A DNA stretch of 51,551 nt, from the NCBI GenBank assembly GCA_015488755.1, contig WFNB01000091.1:1-51551 (forward strand), read 5' to 3'. Within the stretch, counting starts at the first letter, position 1. Each line of letters opens with the position of its first letter. Source of the stretch: Gammaproteobacteria bacterium (GTDB lineage: Bacteria; Pseudomonadota; Gammaproteobacteria; GRL18). This document shows, piece by piece, positions 1-8,675 of this stretch. The notes under the pieces are model-generated. The model worked only from the letters and a program-made list of their open reading frames with translations, made no database searches and was not told the DNA's origin. Both the position numbers and the translations under genes were made by a program.

Positions 1-128
1 AAATGAGCATTTGTGATTTACATTAGTAAAATTATAAATTGATAAATCAATAAGTTACATTCGACAAATAAAACAATTTTTTAAAAATTAATGAAAAATG
101 AGTTATTCTACAGCCTCGTTAAATAGAA

Positions 129-758
129 ATGAAAAATATAAAATATCTTTTAAGCTTTGTTTTATTTTCTCTTATGAGTTGTAGTCATCAGATAAAACCT
201 ATTACAGAAGCACCTTTAGAACAGATAAATATTATTTCAGATTGCAATAAGCAATGCATGGATGCGATACAAAAGAAATATGGTTTAAGAAATTCTACAC
301 TTTCCGAAAGATTTACCTACCTTGATAATGGCTTAGGTGTGATTATGCCCATAAAAATTATCTCTATTGATGGTGTTGAAAAAAAATATAATTCAATATG
401 GGATGGTAAAGTTAATTTATTTCTTCCAGAAGGAATCCATAGGATTAAGCTGACTAGATCTTATGCTTCGCAAAAACAGGTACAAACTACATTTGAAGGG
501 GAATTAAAAAAAGGACAATATAGTTTTGGCCTTTATAAAGTTGATTTTGGATATTCAGACTGTTGGTTTCCTTATGTTTATGAATATGCTACTGATACTC
601 TATTACTGCCAAAAAATGAAGAACTTGAGTGGTTTGAGGGATTTAGGTATCTTATGAATATTGATGCTATGCGCTTTGATCTGAAAGGGATAAAGTATAA
701 CTCTGAACAGTGTAATAATATGAAGAACTATCTTAAAAATAGTCACTTAACTCAATAG
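129..758 (+). CDS. Putative exported lipoprotein, function unknown
   Basis: The 209-residue product starts with a lysine-containing n-region and a hydrophobic stretch that ends in a lipobox (LMSC, Cys18), so it is probably a lipoprotein processed by signal peptidase II. The mature part has four further cysteines and a beta-rich central stretch around residues 90-140. That stretch (a glycine/proline-bounded 'LPEGIHRIKL' segment followed by alternating hydrophobics) resembles PEGA-like folds, but I do not recognise the family. There is no clear Shine-Dalgarno sequence before the ATG. It stands alone: the 128 bases upstream hold nothing recognisable, and about 350 bases follow without a gene. 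Its A+T content is high even for this window. Confidence 0.6.
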   Translation: MKNIKYLLSFVLFSLMSCSHQIKPITEAPLEQINIISDCNKQCMDAIQKKYGLRNSTLSERFTYLDNGLGVIMPIKIISIDGVEKKYNSIWDGKVNLFLPEGIHRIKLTRSYASQKQVQTTFEGELKKGQYSFGLYKVDFGYSDCWFPYVYEYATDTLLLPKNEELEWFEGFRYLMNIDAMRFDLKGIKYNSEQCNNMKNYLKNSHLTQ

Positions 759-1107
759 TTCGATTCTAAAGTGAGTGTTCATTCACCAAGATTTTTCTAG
801 AATGAAGCCACTGATGAACAAGTTGCTATGATTCAGATATTGTTAACCACATATAAATTGTAAAATGTTAATCCTTGTCATTATATTTAGTGGATAGACT
901 GCAATGTATCAATAGGCACTTTGTCAGAGATATAGCTGGTTGAACGCTTCAGTTGGCTCACATCTCTAACTAAGAACTTAAATTGGGGCACAAACTAAGC
1001 CTTGATAAGGCCAGTGGCTAGACTCTGATTTTTGAGAGGTCATTTGATAATATTAAAAATACACGTAGAATGACTTCCCTTATTCGCCTTAATTGGAAAC
1101 TATGTTT
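759..1107. other. Intergenic stretch with no recognisable gene
   Basis: All frames are short and interrupted. I saw no tRNA, clear terminator or family motif. It may be decayed sequence, but no parent can be named. Confidence 0.5.
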
Positions 1108-1599
1108 ATGACAAATAATGATGTCTTGCGTCGAGTACGTTATATTTTTGATTTTAATGATGAAAAAATGATTGCTTTATTTGCTTTGGCTGACGCTCAG
1201 GTGACACGAGAACAGGTAAGTGCTTGGCTAAAGAAAGAGGAAGATGAGGCTTATCAATTACTATCGGATCAGCAATTAGCTATTTTTTTAAATGGTCTTA
1301 TTAATGATAAACGAGGTAAACGAGAAGGGCCTGTTCATACGCCTGAAAAGCAATTAAACAATAATACGATTTTTATGAAGTTAAAAATTGCTTTAAATTT
1401 AAAAGCTGAAGAGGTGCTTAGCTTGATGGCTTTGGCTGGTTTTACTATGAGTAAGCATGAGCTAAGTGCTTTATTTCGTAAGTCCGATCATAAGCATTAT
1501 CGTGTTTGTAAAGATCAAATATTACGCAATTTTTTAAAAGGTTTACAGCTTAAATATCGTAAAACGGGTAAGACTAAAACCGATTTTAAATGGCAATAG
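1108..1599 (+). CDS. yehS: DUF1456 family protein (YehS-like)
   Basis: The protein has two tandem copies of the roughly 65-residue DUF1456 module. Each begins with an 'NND(V)LRRVRY' or 'NNTIFMKLKI' type motif and continues with a helical 'LNLKAEEVLSLMALAG' type segment. This matches the E. coli YehS layout of about 160 residues. The biochemical role of the family is not known. An in-frame TTG lies at 1093 and an ATG at 1102. The ATG at 1108 gives the family's usual N-terminus (MTNNDVLRRVRY) and has a GGA about ten bases upstream, so it is preferred. The gene ends two bases from a convergent minus-strand gene. Confidence 0.85.
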   Translation: MTNNDVLRRVRYIFDFNDEKMIALFALADAQVTREQVSAWLKKEEDEAYQLLSDQQLAIFLNGLINDKRGKREGPVHTPEKQLNNNTIFMKLKIALNLKAEEVLSLMALAGFTMSKHELSALFRKSDHKHYRVCKDQILRNFLKGLQLKYRKTGKTKTDFKWQ

Positions 1600-1601
1600 C
1601 A

Positions 1602-1838
1602 TCATAAGGGATGGCCTGCGCGTGATTCTTCAATGCTGCGTGGGACAAATTCACCAGCCTGCTTTTTGGCAATAACCTTTTGCGCAAGGTAATTGATATA
1701 GGCATTAAGACTAATAAAATATATGGCCTTTTCCTGTTCTAATGCACATCGACTGGCCTGTAGTGTTTCTTTTTCAAATGAGCTTAAAGAGAGCTGAAGG
1801 GGTAACTGGGGTCTTTGTGAATGGCTGATCATCGTCAT
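1602..1838 (-). CDS. Small hypothetical protein
   Basis: The product is a mostly helical protein of about 78 residues with no signal peptide and no family I recognise. The central part (SLSSFEKETLQASRCALEQ) is amphipathic and helical, and the C-terminus is basic then acidic. An in-frame TTG at 1880 would add 14 residues but has no ribosome site. ATGs at 1838 and 1832 follow a GAG, and 1832 has the better spacing. It converges tail to tail with the DUF1456 gene. The stop-free length and ordinary codon use support a real gene, but the call is tentative. Confidence 0.45.
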   Translation of the reverse strand: MTMISHSQRPQLPLQLSLSSFEKETLQASRCALEQEKAIYFISLNAYINYLAQKVIAKKQAGEFVPRSIEESRAGHPL

Positions 1839-1902
1839 TTTCTCGGCATCTAAAATACTTATTACACAAGTATTATGCAAATATTGTACCTTATTGTATA
1901 AA

Positions 1903-1936
1903 TTTCCCCTTTCTTGTTCTCATTAGAAAGGGGAAA
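1903..1936. repeat. Perfect 12-bp inverted repeat, possible hairpin terminator or operator
   Basis: TTTCCCCTTTCT at 1903-1914 is exactly complementary to 1925-1936 across a 10-nt loop. It lies just upstream of the 1602-1838 gene and downstream of the parvulin gene on the same strand. It may end parvulin transcription or be a regulator site. It has no long U-tract on either strand. Confidence 0.5.
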
Positions 1937-1997
1937 ATTCACTTTCAGAAGACGACTTATCTTAATTTAATCATATTTACTCAGCCAATATTATCCG

Positions 1998-2110
1998 TAT
2001 CAGGTAGGAAACCCATGTTTCAAGGGACGCTCAAGTACGTCCATGTAACGCTTTAATGAAAACATCCTTGTTTTCATAAACCCCTGTAACATGGGATTAC
2101 CAGCCTGATA
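1998..2110. repeat. Nested palindromic element, about 113 bp
   Basis: The outer arms TATCAGG (1998-2004) and CCTGATA (2104-2110) enclose CCCATGTT (2012-2019) and AACATGGG (2088-2095). Inside these is a perfect TGAAAACA-TCCT-TGTTTTCA hairpin (about 2057-2076). The pieces stack into one long imperfect hairpin, as in small non-autonomous palindromic repeats. It lies directly downstream of the parvulin gene. Confidence 0.55.
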
Positions 2111-2152
2111 CTCTGGATGTAGCATATATATGCTAAGTAGTTACATTTAATC

Positions 2153-2965
2153 TTATTTTAATTCAATCTTGGCCTTTTTATTAAGATCATCTAGATATTG
2201 TGTGAGTTTTTCTTTTATTAATTCTTTATCAATATTCTTTTTAACATCGTCATAAGCCGGTGGGGTGGCGGTACGTTCATCATCAAGTATAATCACATGC
2301 CAGCCAAATTGTGATTGAATAGGTGTTTTATTTAATTGACCTTTTTTCATGCTAGCAACCGCATTGGCAAAAGGAGCGACCATATTTTGTTTTTTAAACC
2401 AACCTAAATCACCACCTTTAGCACCCGAACCAATATCTGTTGATTTTTCTTTAGCTACGGCTGAAAAATCAGCACCGGATTCAATGTTTTTAATAATTGC
2501 TTTGGCTTCGTCCTCAGTTTTTACTAAAATATGGCGAGCCTTATATTCTTTAGCGGCATTGGCAACAATATTTTTATCATAATAAGCCTTCATTTCAGCA
2601 TCACTGGATTTGTATTTCTCAGCAATTTCAGCCAGATAATTGGCTGCAATATAGCTTTCTGTTAATGCTCGAACCCGAGCAACAATTCCGGGGTCTTTAT
2701 CAAAACCGGCTTCAATGGCTTTATCCAAAATAAGCTGACGATTCACAAGGGCTTCAATTAATAATTTCTTTTGTTCAGGGGTAATTTTTTTAAAGTCGAT
2801 TTGGCTTTGTTGAGCAGCAATTTCTACTTGGCTTTCGGGGATGCTATGGCCATTTACGGTGGCCACAATTTTATCTTCAGCAAATAAAGTAGAAGAAGCC
2901 AGTAATAAACTGGAACAAAGGATAACTAAGGGAGATTTTTTAATGAGTATATTGTTTGATAGCAT
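2153..2965 (-). CDS. Periplasmic parvulin-type peptidyl-prolyl cis-trans isomerase
   Basis: The 270-residue protein has a Sec signal peptide (residues 1-29, cleaved near LFA-ED). A SurA/PrsA-like helical chaperone region follows (about 35-135). A single parvulin (PpiC) domain runs from about 140 to 235, with the hallmarks YKARHILVKTEDEA, a GGDLGWF turn and QSQFGWHVIIL. Such proteins catalyse proline isomerisation and assist folding of exported and outer-membrane proteins in the periplasm. It is the last of three co-directional genes (yciB, yciI, ppiC), 44 bases after yciI. It is shorter than SurA and has one parvulin domain, so it is not SurA itself. Confidence 0.88.
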   Translation of the reverse strand: MLSNNILIKKSPLVILCSSLLLASSTLFAEDKIVATVNGHSIPESQVEIAAQQSQIDFKKITPEQKKLLIEALVNRQLILDKAIEAGFDKDPGIVARVRALTESYIAANYLAEIAEKYKSSDAEMKAYYDKNIVANAAKEYKARHILVKTEDEAKAIIKNIESGADFSAVAKEKSTDIGSGAKGGDLGWFKKQNMVAPFANAVASMKKGQLNKTPIQSQFGWHVIILDDERTATPPAYDDVKKNIDKELIKEKLTQYLDDLNKKAKIELK

Positions 2966-3009
2966 TGGCTATTGTCCTTAATAGAATAATGGATGAATGG
3001 TATTTTGGT

Positions 3010-3309
3010 TTAAGGTAACACTTTTTTAAAAGGTTTGACGATAACACTGTCATAAACACCTGCTTTGAGGTAGGGATCAGCATTTGCCCAGTCTTGGGCT
3101 TCTTGTAGGTTGCTAAATTCGGCAATCACTAAAGAGCCACTAAAGCCTGCTTCACCGGGATCATTACTATCAATGTTCGGGTGAGGGCCGGCAATGACTA
3201 AGTGGCCTTGGTTTTTTAAGGCATCCAAACGTGCCAGATGATCAGGACGAGCCTGTATTCGCTTGGGTAGGGAGTTTTTTACATCCGTAGACATAATTGC
3301 ATAGAGCAT
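3010..3309 (-). CDS. yciI: YciI family protein
   Basis: This is a 99-residue YciI-like protein with a ferredoxin-like alpha/beta fold (MLYAIMSTD, then a helix with [11 protein letters not shown], then HLVIAGPH). The conserved His/Asp pair of the family is present in the HLARLDAL and GPHPNID segments. The family's exact reaction is not settled; a hydrolytic or dehalogenase-type activity has been suggested for relatives. The start codon overlaps the yciB stop (TAATG), so the two are translationally coupled. yciI beside yciB is common in Gammaproteobacteria. Confidence 0.88.
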   Translation of the reverse strand: MLYAIMSTDVKNSLPKRIQARPDHLARLDALKNQGHLVIAGPHPNIDSNDPGEAGFSGSLVIAEFSNLQEAQDWANADPYLKAGVYDSVIVKPFKKVLP

Positions 3310-3899
3310 TAGCGTGTTTCCTCTTCATTGACCATTTCTTCAAGTTGAATATGGCGCTGTAAATAGATAATTTGTACGATCATAAAAGCAAATGTCAGCC
3401 CTAACATGCCATACATTTTAAAGTCAACCCAAATAGCTTGTCGAGCTTCGGCACTGAGATCGAGGGCATAGTAAAAGGCAACGTACAAGTTTAAAAAACC
3501 ACAGAACATAAAAAATGTGACCCACATAAGATTCAGACGTAGCCAAATTGCCTCAGGTAGTTGGATGGCATCACCGAGTTGTCTCTGGATGATGTTCTTT
3601 TTACCAATAAACTGACTAGCCAATAGCACTAGGCCAAAAATCCAATTAATGGCAGTTACTTTCCATTTAATGAAGACATCATCATGGAAAAATAAGGTAA
3701 GGCCGCCGAAAAATAAAATTACAACCAAATTGATAATATGCTGATTTTCCAGCTTTTTATGGCTAAACCATTGCACTGCTGTGTGCATAAGTGTAGCAAT
3801 AATGGCCGCACTGGTAGCGATATAAATATCATTGTCAGTGAGTTTATACGTGGTGAAAAAAATAATAATCGGTAAGAAATCGTAAATAAACTTTAGCAT
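3309..3899 (-). CDS. yciB: Inner-membrane septation protein YciB (IspZ)
   Basis: The 196-residue protein has five or six membrane helices starting directly at the N-terminus ([15 protein letters not shown]), and the family stretch [16 protein letters not shown] is present. YciB/IspZ is an inner-membrane protein tied to cell-envelope synthesis and septation in enterobacteria and Shigella. It is the first gene of the yciB-yciI-ppiC run. The C-terminus is charged and cytoplasmic ([12 protein letters not shown]). Its promoter must lie in the 268-base divergent gap shared with the PHP-phosphatase gene. Confidence 0.9.
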   Translation of the reverse strand: MLKFIYDFLPIIIFFTTYKLTDNDIYIATSAAIIATLMHTAVQWFSHKKLENQHIINLVVILFFGGLTLFFHDDVFIKWKVTAINWIFGLVLLASQFIGKKNIIQRQLGDAIQLPEAIWLRLNLMWVTFFMFCGFLNLYVAFYYALDLSAEARQAIWVDFKMYGMLGLTFAFMIVQIIYLQRHIQLEEMVNEEETR

Positions 3900-4167
3900 A
3901 GTCAGTTAAAACCAATAAAATAAAAGTGGGCTATTTTGACACTTTCAGTCTCTTAGAACAATGTTTTAGAGCAATGTCTAAAATTGCAAAGCGACTTGTC
4001 TGAGCAGTGTTAAACAACAGACTCTACTGCATGTTCTACTCATGTTCTACTAAGTGTTGGTTTATTTTGACTATATAAAAGTAATTTAATTCCCTAAATG
4101 ATAATAAAACCGCTAAAAATAGGTTAAAATTAACGGTTTTAATTGCCCTTTAGTCTGTTCTTAGCCT
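3900..4167. promoter_or_regulatory. Divergent promoter region with a leader hairpin
   Basis: No gene is present. The gap separates yciB (minus) from the PHP gene (plus). AAAACCGCTAA (4106-4116) pairs with TTAACGGTTTT (4130-4140) with one mismatch, about 28 bases before the PHP start. AT-rich hexamers resembling -10 boxes lie around 4070-4100, but I cannot assign one with confidence. Confidence 0.4.
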
Positions 4168-4992
4168 ATGAAAATTGATTTACACACACATTCTACTGCC
4201 TCAGATGGTCGCTTAGCACCTGCTGAATTGGTTCACCGATCAGCAGCGGCGGGTGTTGAGCTATTGGCATTGACGGATCATGACGGTGTTGATGGTCTGG
4301 ATGAAGCACGGCAAAGTGCTAAAGATATTGGTATCCGTCTAATTAACGGCATAGAGCTGTCAGTTACATGGCATAAACGTACTATCCATATTGTGGGTTT
4401 ACACTTTGACCCGAATTCTGCTCCCTTACAAGCAGGTATTGAGAGTTTACAAGATTTTCGCCGCTCCAGAGCTATAGAAATTGCTGCTAAGCTTGATAGT
4501 GCGGGTATTACGGGTGCGTATGAGGGAGCTCAAGCGTTTTCTGGTGGTAACATGTTGGGTCGAATGCATTTTGCCAATTTTTTAATTGCTGCCGGTTATG
4601 CCAAGAATGTGCGCAGTGTGTTTAAAAAATACCTAGTGAACAATAAACCCGGCTATGTCAGTGGTGACTGGGCGACTCTTAATGAAGCAGTTAGCTGGAT
4701 CACACAGGCAGGTGGTGTGGCGGTGATTGCCCATCCGGCACGTTATAAATTAACCAGAACAAAATTGCGTAAGTTAATTAAAGACTTTATGGCTGCTGGT
4801 GGTCAGGCCATTGAGGTGGTCTCGGGCAGTTATTGTATTAATGAAATGAATACGATGGCCTGTCATGCGGTGGATTTTGATTTATATGCTTCATGCGGTT
4901 CTGATTTTCATGACCCAGACTTTCCATGGATAAAATTAGGTCAATTACCTGACTTGCCAGATAAGTGCAAACCCGTGTGGGACTTATTTTAG
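4168..4992 (+). CDS. rnm: PHP-domain phosphoesterase (RNase AM / YciV family)
   Basis: The 274-residue PHP metal-dependent phosphoesterase has the metal-binding motifs DLHTHSTASDG (residues 4-14) and LLALTDHDGVDGL, and later GVAVIAHPARY and GSDFHDPD. E. coli YciV (RNase AM) and relatives remove 5'-terminal nucleotides and hydrolyse 3',5'-nucleotide bisphosphates; that role is assigned by family. The length fits the family (about 280-290). It heads a plus-strand run with yciO, an M50 protease and trpS, an order seen in many Gammaproteobacteria. No Shine-Dalgarno sequence stands out before the ATG. Confidence 0.88.
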   Translation: MKIDLHTHSTASDGRLAPAELVHRSAAAGVELLALTDHDGVDGLDEARQSAKDIGIRLINGIELSVTWHKRTIHIVGLHFDPNSAPLQAGIESLQDFRRSRAIEIAAKLDSAGITGAYEGAQAFSGGNMLGRMHFANFLIAAGYAKNVRSVFKKYLVNNKPGYVSGDWATLNEAVSWITQAGGVAVIAHPARYKLTRTKLRKLIKDFMAAGGQAIEVVSGSYCINEMNTMACHAVDFDLYASCGSDFHDPDFPWIKLGQLPDLPDKCKPVWDLF

Positions 4993-5048
4993 CTTACACA
5001 AATATCATTACTTACCGTCATAAGTACAACTAGACAGTGACATTTTGC

Positions 5049-5081
5049 GGGGCTAAAGCCCCAACTCCAGCGATGGCTGGT
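5049..5081. repeat. GGGGCTAAAGCCCC palindromic repeat
   Basis: GGGGCTAAAGCCCC (5049-5062) is a perfect palindrome and is followed at once by a second small hairpin (CCAGC-gat-GGCTGG, 5066-5081). Related palindromes occur at 18864, 41468 and 48259, always between genes. Confidence 0.6.
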
Positions 5082-5123
5082 CTGGTTTGCTAAATAATTA
5101 CCAATTACTATGAGTAACAATTT

Positions 5124-5744
5124 ATGAGTCAGTTTTTTCAAATACATCAGGATAATCCACAAGCAAGGCTCGTTCGCCAAGCGGTTGATATTATCCGCAA
5201 GGGCGGTATTGTGGTGTATCCCACAGATTCAGCCTATGCCATTGGTTGCCGTATTGGTGATAAGCAATCTATGGATAAGATACGCGCCATAAGAAGCTTG
5301 GATAAGCATCATAACTTTACCTTAGTCTGTCGTGACTTGTCTGAGATCAGTGTGTATGCACAAACGGATAATTCTCATTATCGTTTGCTTAAGGCTCATA
5401 CACCGGGGGCTTATACCTTTATTCTCAAAGCCACTCGTGAAGTGCCTAAACGTCTGATGCATCCTAAACGTAAAACCATTGGTATTCGTATCCCTGATAA
5501 TCCCATTGCTCAGGCACTATTAGAAGAGTTAGGTGAACCACTATTAAGCTCAACACTCATATTGCCCAATGAAGAACTGCCTATGACCGATCCATACGAA
5601 ATCAGGCAATTGTTGGAACATCAATTAGATTTAATTGTTGATGGTGGTTTTTGTGGCTTTGAAGCAACCACAGTGATTGATTTTGAAGATGACATCCCCA
5701 TTGTTGTTCGTAAGGGACTCGCTGATAGCTCAGTTTTTGAATAG
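5124..5744 (+). CDS. yciO: YciO-family L-threonylcarbamoyladenylate synthase homologue
   Basis: The 206-residue protein has the YrdC/Sua5/YciO fold. Its N-terminus carries the nucleotide-binding segment KGGIVVYPTDSAYAIGC. It continues with KPHNF-like 'KHHNFTLVCRDLSEIS' and the 'PGAYTFILKAT' and 'KTIGIRIPDNPIAQALLEEL' segments. TsaC/Sua5 enzymes make threonylcarbamoyl-AMP for tRNA t6A37. The YciO branch is a paralogue whose contribution to t6A is weaker or uncertain, and this sequence looks like that branch by length and context. It lies between the PHP gene and an M50 protease. Confidence 0.88.
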   Translation: MSQFFQIHQDNPQARLVRQAVDIIRKGGIVVYPTDSAYAIGCRIGDKQSMDKIRAIRSLDKHHNFTLVCRDLSEISVYAQTDNSHYRLLKAHTPGAYTFILKATREVPKRLMHPKRKTIGIRIPDNPIAQALLEELGEPLLSSTLILPNEELPMTDPYEIRQLLEHQLDLIVDGGFCGFEATTVIDFEDDIPIVVRKGLADSSVFE

Positions 5745-5804
5745 CTTGCTTTGAGTCATTTGTTTTTTTAAATAGCCTTTTATTGGATATGATATAATTG
5801 CCTT

Positions 5805-6494
5805 ATGGATGCATCAACTATACAAAAAATTACCATTTGGATACTGCCGGTACTTTTAGCGGTGTCGCTACATGAAGCCGCTCATGCTTGGATGGCGAAT
5901 AAAAAAGGTGACTCAACAGCACGTTTATTGGGGCGCCTAACGTTTAACCCCTTTAAACACATTGATCCCATTGGTACCATACTGGTACCGGCTGTGTTAT
6001 TGACCTTTACGGGCTATGCCTTTGGTTGGGCGAAGCCTGTGCCAGTGGATGCCCGTTATTTAGCTAACCCTAAAAAAGATATGATGTGGATCGCCTTAGC
6101 AGGGCCGGTGAGTAATTTTATAATGGCCATTGGCTGGGCGATTATTCTTAATGTTAGTATTTTATTTTTAGACAGCCGTTCTAGCGTCAGTTTGTTCTTT
6201 TTGCTTATGCCCGTTGCTGGAATTACCATTAATGTCATTCTTGGGGTGCTTAATTTATTGCCTGTTCCTCCCTTAGATGGCAGTCGAATTATTTCTGGTT
6301 TATTATCACCTCGGGCATCATTGGCCTATAGTAAAATTGAACCCTATGGTTTTTTTATTATTGTTGCTCTAATGGTTTCAGGCTTACTTTCTAATATTAT
6401 TTTTCCAGTGGTAAATTTGTTTTTAACCGTTCTTGCTACGCTATCTGGTTTGGACACGCAAGTATTTTATCGTTTATTAATGGCGATTCAATAA
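5805..6494 (+). CDS. Site-2 protease family (M50) membrane metalloprotease
   Basis: The 229-residue multi-spanning membrane protein has the zinc motif HEAAH (residues 23-27) in its first helix and the third-ligand motif NLLPVPPLDGS (Asp158). That is the standard FxxNLLPxxPLDG arrangement of the short, PDZ-less S2P subfamily. It probably cleaves transmembrane substrates within the inner membrane; the substrate is unknown. Its place between yciO and trpS is a conserved gammaproteobacterial arrangement. Confidence 0.9.
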   Translation: MDASTIQKITIWILPVLLAVSLHEAAHAWMANKKGDSTARLLGRLTFNPFKHIDPIGTILVPAVLLTFTGYAFGWAKPVPVDARYLANPKKDMMWIALAGPVSNFIMAIGWAIILNVSILFLDSRSSVSLFFLLMPVAGITINVILGVLNLLPVPPLDGSRIISGLLSPRASLAYSKIEPYGFFIIVALMVSGLLSNIIFPVVNLFLTVLATLSGLDTQVFYRLLMAIQ

Positions 6495-6546
6495 TATGCT
6501 TATACGCAATTATTACTTTTTAATTATTCTTAAATAGGAGCCCATT

Positions 6547-7761
6547 TTGGCCGTACCCAATCATCAACAGCGCGTTTTGTCAGGCATGAGACCGACTGGA
6601 CAACTTCATTTAGGTCATTATCATGGTGTCTTAAAAAACTGGATAAAATTACAGCATGAATACGATTGCCTGTTTTTTGCTGCTGACTGGCATGCGTTGA
6701 CTACACATTATTCTGAGACAGAAAATATTGAAGAAAATACATGGGAAATGATCATTGATTGGCTGGCAGCTGGAGTTAATCCAGGTTCAGCAAAGATTTT
6801 TATTCAGTCACAAGTGCCAGAACATGCAGAATTGCATCTACTCTTATCGATGATTACGCCACTTGGCTGGCTTGAGCGTGTGCCATCCTTTAAAGATCAA
6901 CAGCTTAAGCTCAAGGAAAAAGACCTGTCAACCTATGGCTTTTTAGGTTATCCCTTATTGCAAAGTGCCGATATTTTGATTTATCGAGCGGGTTTGGTGC
7001 CTGTGGGTGAAGATCAAGTAGCTCATGTGGAGCTGACCCGAGAAGTGGCGCGACGCTTTAATCACATTTATGGTAGAGAGCCAGGTTTTGAAGAAAAATC
7101 AGAAGCCTCAATTAAAAAAATGGGGAAGAAACAAGCCAAACTATACAAGCAATTACGTAATCGCTTTCAAGAGCAAGGCGATCATGAAGCACTAGAAACC
7201 GCTAAAGCCTTATTATCTGATCAGCAAAATATTACCTTAGCCGATAGAGAGCGCTTATTTGGCTATCTTGAAGGGGCGGGTAAAATTATCTTACCAGAAC
7301 CTCAAGCGCTATTGACTAAAGCATCAAAAATGCCGGGATTAGATGGTCAAAAAATGTCTAAATCCTATGGTAATGCGATTACCTTGCGTGATGATATGGA
7401 TATGATCGATGAAAAATTACGTAAAATGCCGACCGATACCAATCGGGTACGTTTGACCGATCCCGGTGACCCAGCCAAATGTCCTGTTTGGCAATTGCAC
7501 GAAGTGTATTCAAATGATGAAGTAAAATCATGGGTACAAGAAAGCTGCAAAACAGCCGGTATTGGTTGTCTTGATTGCAAACGCCCATTGATTGATGCGG
7601 TGCAAGCGGAGTTAAAGCCTATTCAGCAAAGAGCCAAAGAATTTAGTGAAAATAGAGCACTGGTACGTAATATTGTGGCAGAAGGGCGTGAATTTGCCTC
7701 TGATTTGGCCAGTGATACCCTTAATGACGTTCGACAAGCGATTGGCATCCAGTATCGTTAA
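6547..7761 (+). CDS. trpS: Tryptophan--tRNA ligase
   Basis: This is a class I aminoacyl-tRNA synthetase that charges tRNA-Trp. It has the HIGH-type motif TGQLHLGHY (near residues 17-25) and the KMSKS motif in GQKMSKSYGN. At 404 residues it is longer than the E. coli enzyme (334). The extra segment (about residues 175-255, containing KQAKLYKQLRNRFQEQG and RERLFGYLEGAGKIILPEPQ) matches the longer pseudomonad-type TrpS. The start is TTG at 6547, chosen because a perfect AGGAG lies at 6536-6540. A C-terminal 'GIGCLDCKRP' cysteine pair is also typical of the long subtype. Confidence 0.95.
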   Translation: MAVPNHQQRVLSGMRPTGQLHLGHYHGVLKNWIKLQHEYDCLFFAADWHALTTHYSETENIEENTWEMIIDWLAAGVNPGSAKIFIQSQVPEHAELHLLLSMITPLGWLERVPSFKDQQLKLKEKDLSTYGFLGYPLLQSADILIYRAGLVPVGEDQVAHVELTREVARRFNHIYGREPGFEEKSEASIKKMGKKQAKLYKQLRNRFQEQGDHEALETAKALLSDQQNITLADRERLFGYLEGAGKIILPEPQALLTKASKMPGLDGQKMSKSYGNAITLRDDMDMIDEKLRKMPTDTNRVRLTDPGDPAKCPVWQLHEVYSNDEVKSWVQESCKTAGIGCLDCKRPLIDAVQAELKPIQQRAKEFSENRALVRNIVAEGREFASDLASDTLNDVRQAIGIQYR

Positions 7762-7806
7762 TCTTCTTACTTATTTAGCTTTAAGTATTAACACACTGAG
7801 AAAAAA

Positions 7807-8673
7807 TTGACCGAAGAAGACCGATTAACAGCCAAAGAACAAGCACCTGCTATTGGCAAACCTCAGCAGGAAGAAATGCCCTTTGCCTATGTGCAAGGGG
7901 CTCCGGTTATGCAATTACCTCAAGATCTCTATATTCCGCCAGAGGCATTAGAAGTATTTTTAGAAGCCTTTGAAGGGCCTTTGGATTTATTATTGTATCT
8001 GATAAAACGCCAGAATCTTGATATTCTTGATATTCCCATTGCTGAAATAACCGAACAATATGTGAAGTACGTTGATTTAATGCAAGATTTCCAATTTGAA
8101 CTGGCTGCTGAATATTTAGTAATGGCTGCCATGTTGGCGGAAATAAAATCTCGAATGCTTTTACCTAGACCTGAATTGCTTGACGATGATGAGGGCGATC
8201 CCCGTGCCGAACTCATCCGTCGCCTGCAAGAATATGAACGTTATAAAAAAGCAGCCATGGATATAGATGACTTGCCAAGAATGGGGCGCGACGTCTATCC
8301 AGTGTCTTCTGACATTGATTATACAACACCTGAGCAATTGCCTGATGTGAGTATGCAAGAGCTTATGCTGGCGCTTAAAGATGTGATGGCCAGAGCATCC
8401 ATGTTTACTCATCATAATATTGAGCGGGAGACCTTGTCCGTTAGAGAGCGCATGAGCATTGTACTGGAACGATTAAACGCCACAGGCTTTACCCGTTTTA
8501 GCTCATTATTTACCTATGAAGAAGGTCGAGGTGGAGTGGTGGTTACCTTTTTAGCCATTTTAGAGTTAAGCAAACAACGCTTATTAGATATTGTACAAGC
8601 AGAAAGTTATGGCGTGATTCATGTGAAATCATTATCAGAGAGTGGCCTGTCTACTGAGGTAACACTGGATTAA
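7807..8673 (+). CDS. scpA: Segregation and condensation protein A
   Basis: This is the kleisin subunit of the SMC-ScpAB condensin complex. It has the N-terminal SMC-neck binding part (FEGPLDLLLYLIKRQNLDILDIPIAEIT), a middle acidic linker, and a C-terminal winged helix (FTRFSSLFTYEEGRGGVVVTFLAILEL). The TTG at 7807 lacks a good ribosome site. The ATG at 7876 has AGGAAG just upstream and gives the N-terminus MPFAYVQGAPV, so it may be the true start. scpB begins two bases after the stop, so the pair is coupled. No smc gene is in the window. Confidence 0.93.
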   Translation: MTEEDRLTAKEQAPAIGKPQQEEMPFAYVQGAPVMQLPQDLYIPPEALEVFLEAFEGPLDLLLYLIKRQNLDILDIPIAEITEQYVKYVDLMQDFQFELAAEYLVMAAMLAEIKSRMLLPRPELLDDDEGDPRAELIRRLQEYERYKKAAMDIDDLPRMGRDVYPVSSDIDYTTPEQLPDVSMQELMLALKDVMARASMFTHHNIERETLSVRERMSIVLERLNATGFTRFSSLFTYEEGRGGVVVTFLAILELSKQRLLDIVQAESYGVIHVKSLSESGLSTEVTLD

Positions 8674-8675
8674 TT

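Noticed and set aside
759-1107. Possible IS or tRNA-like remnant
   Set aside because: No transposase motif, terminal repeat or cloverleaf could be made from it.
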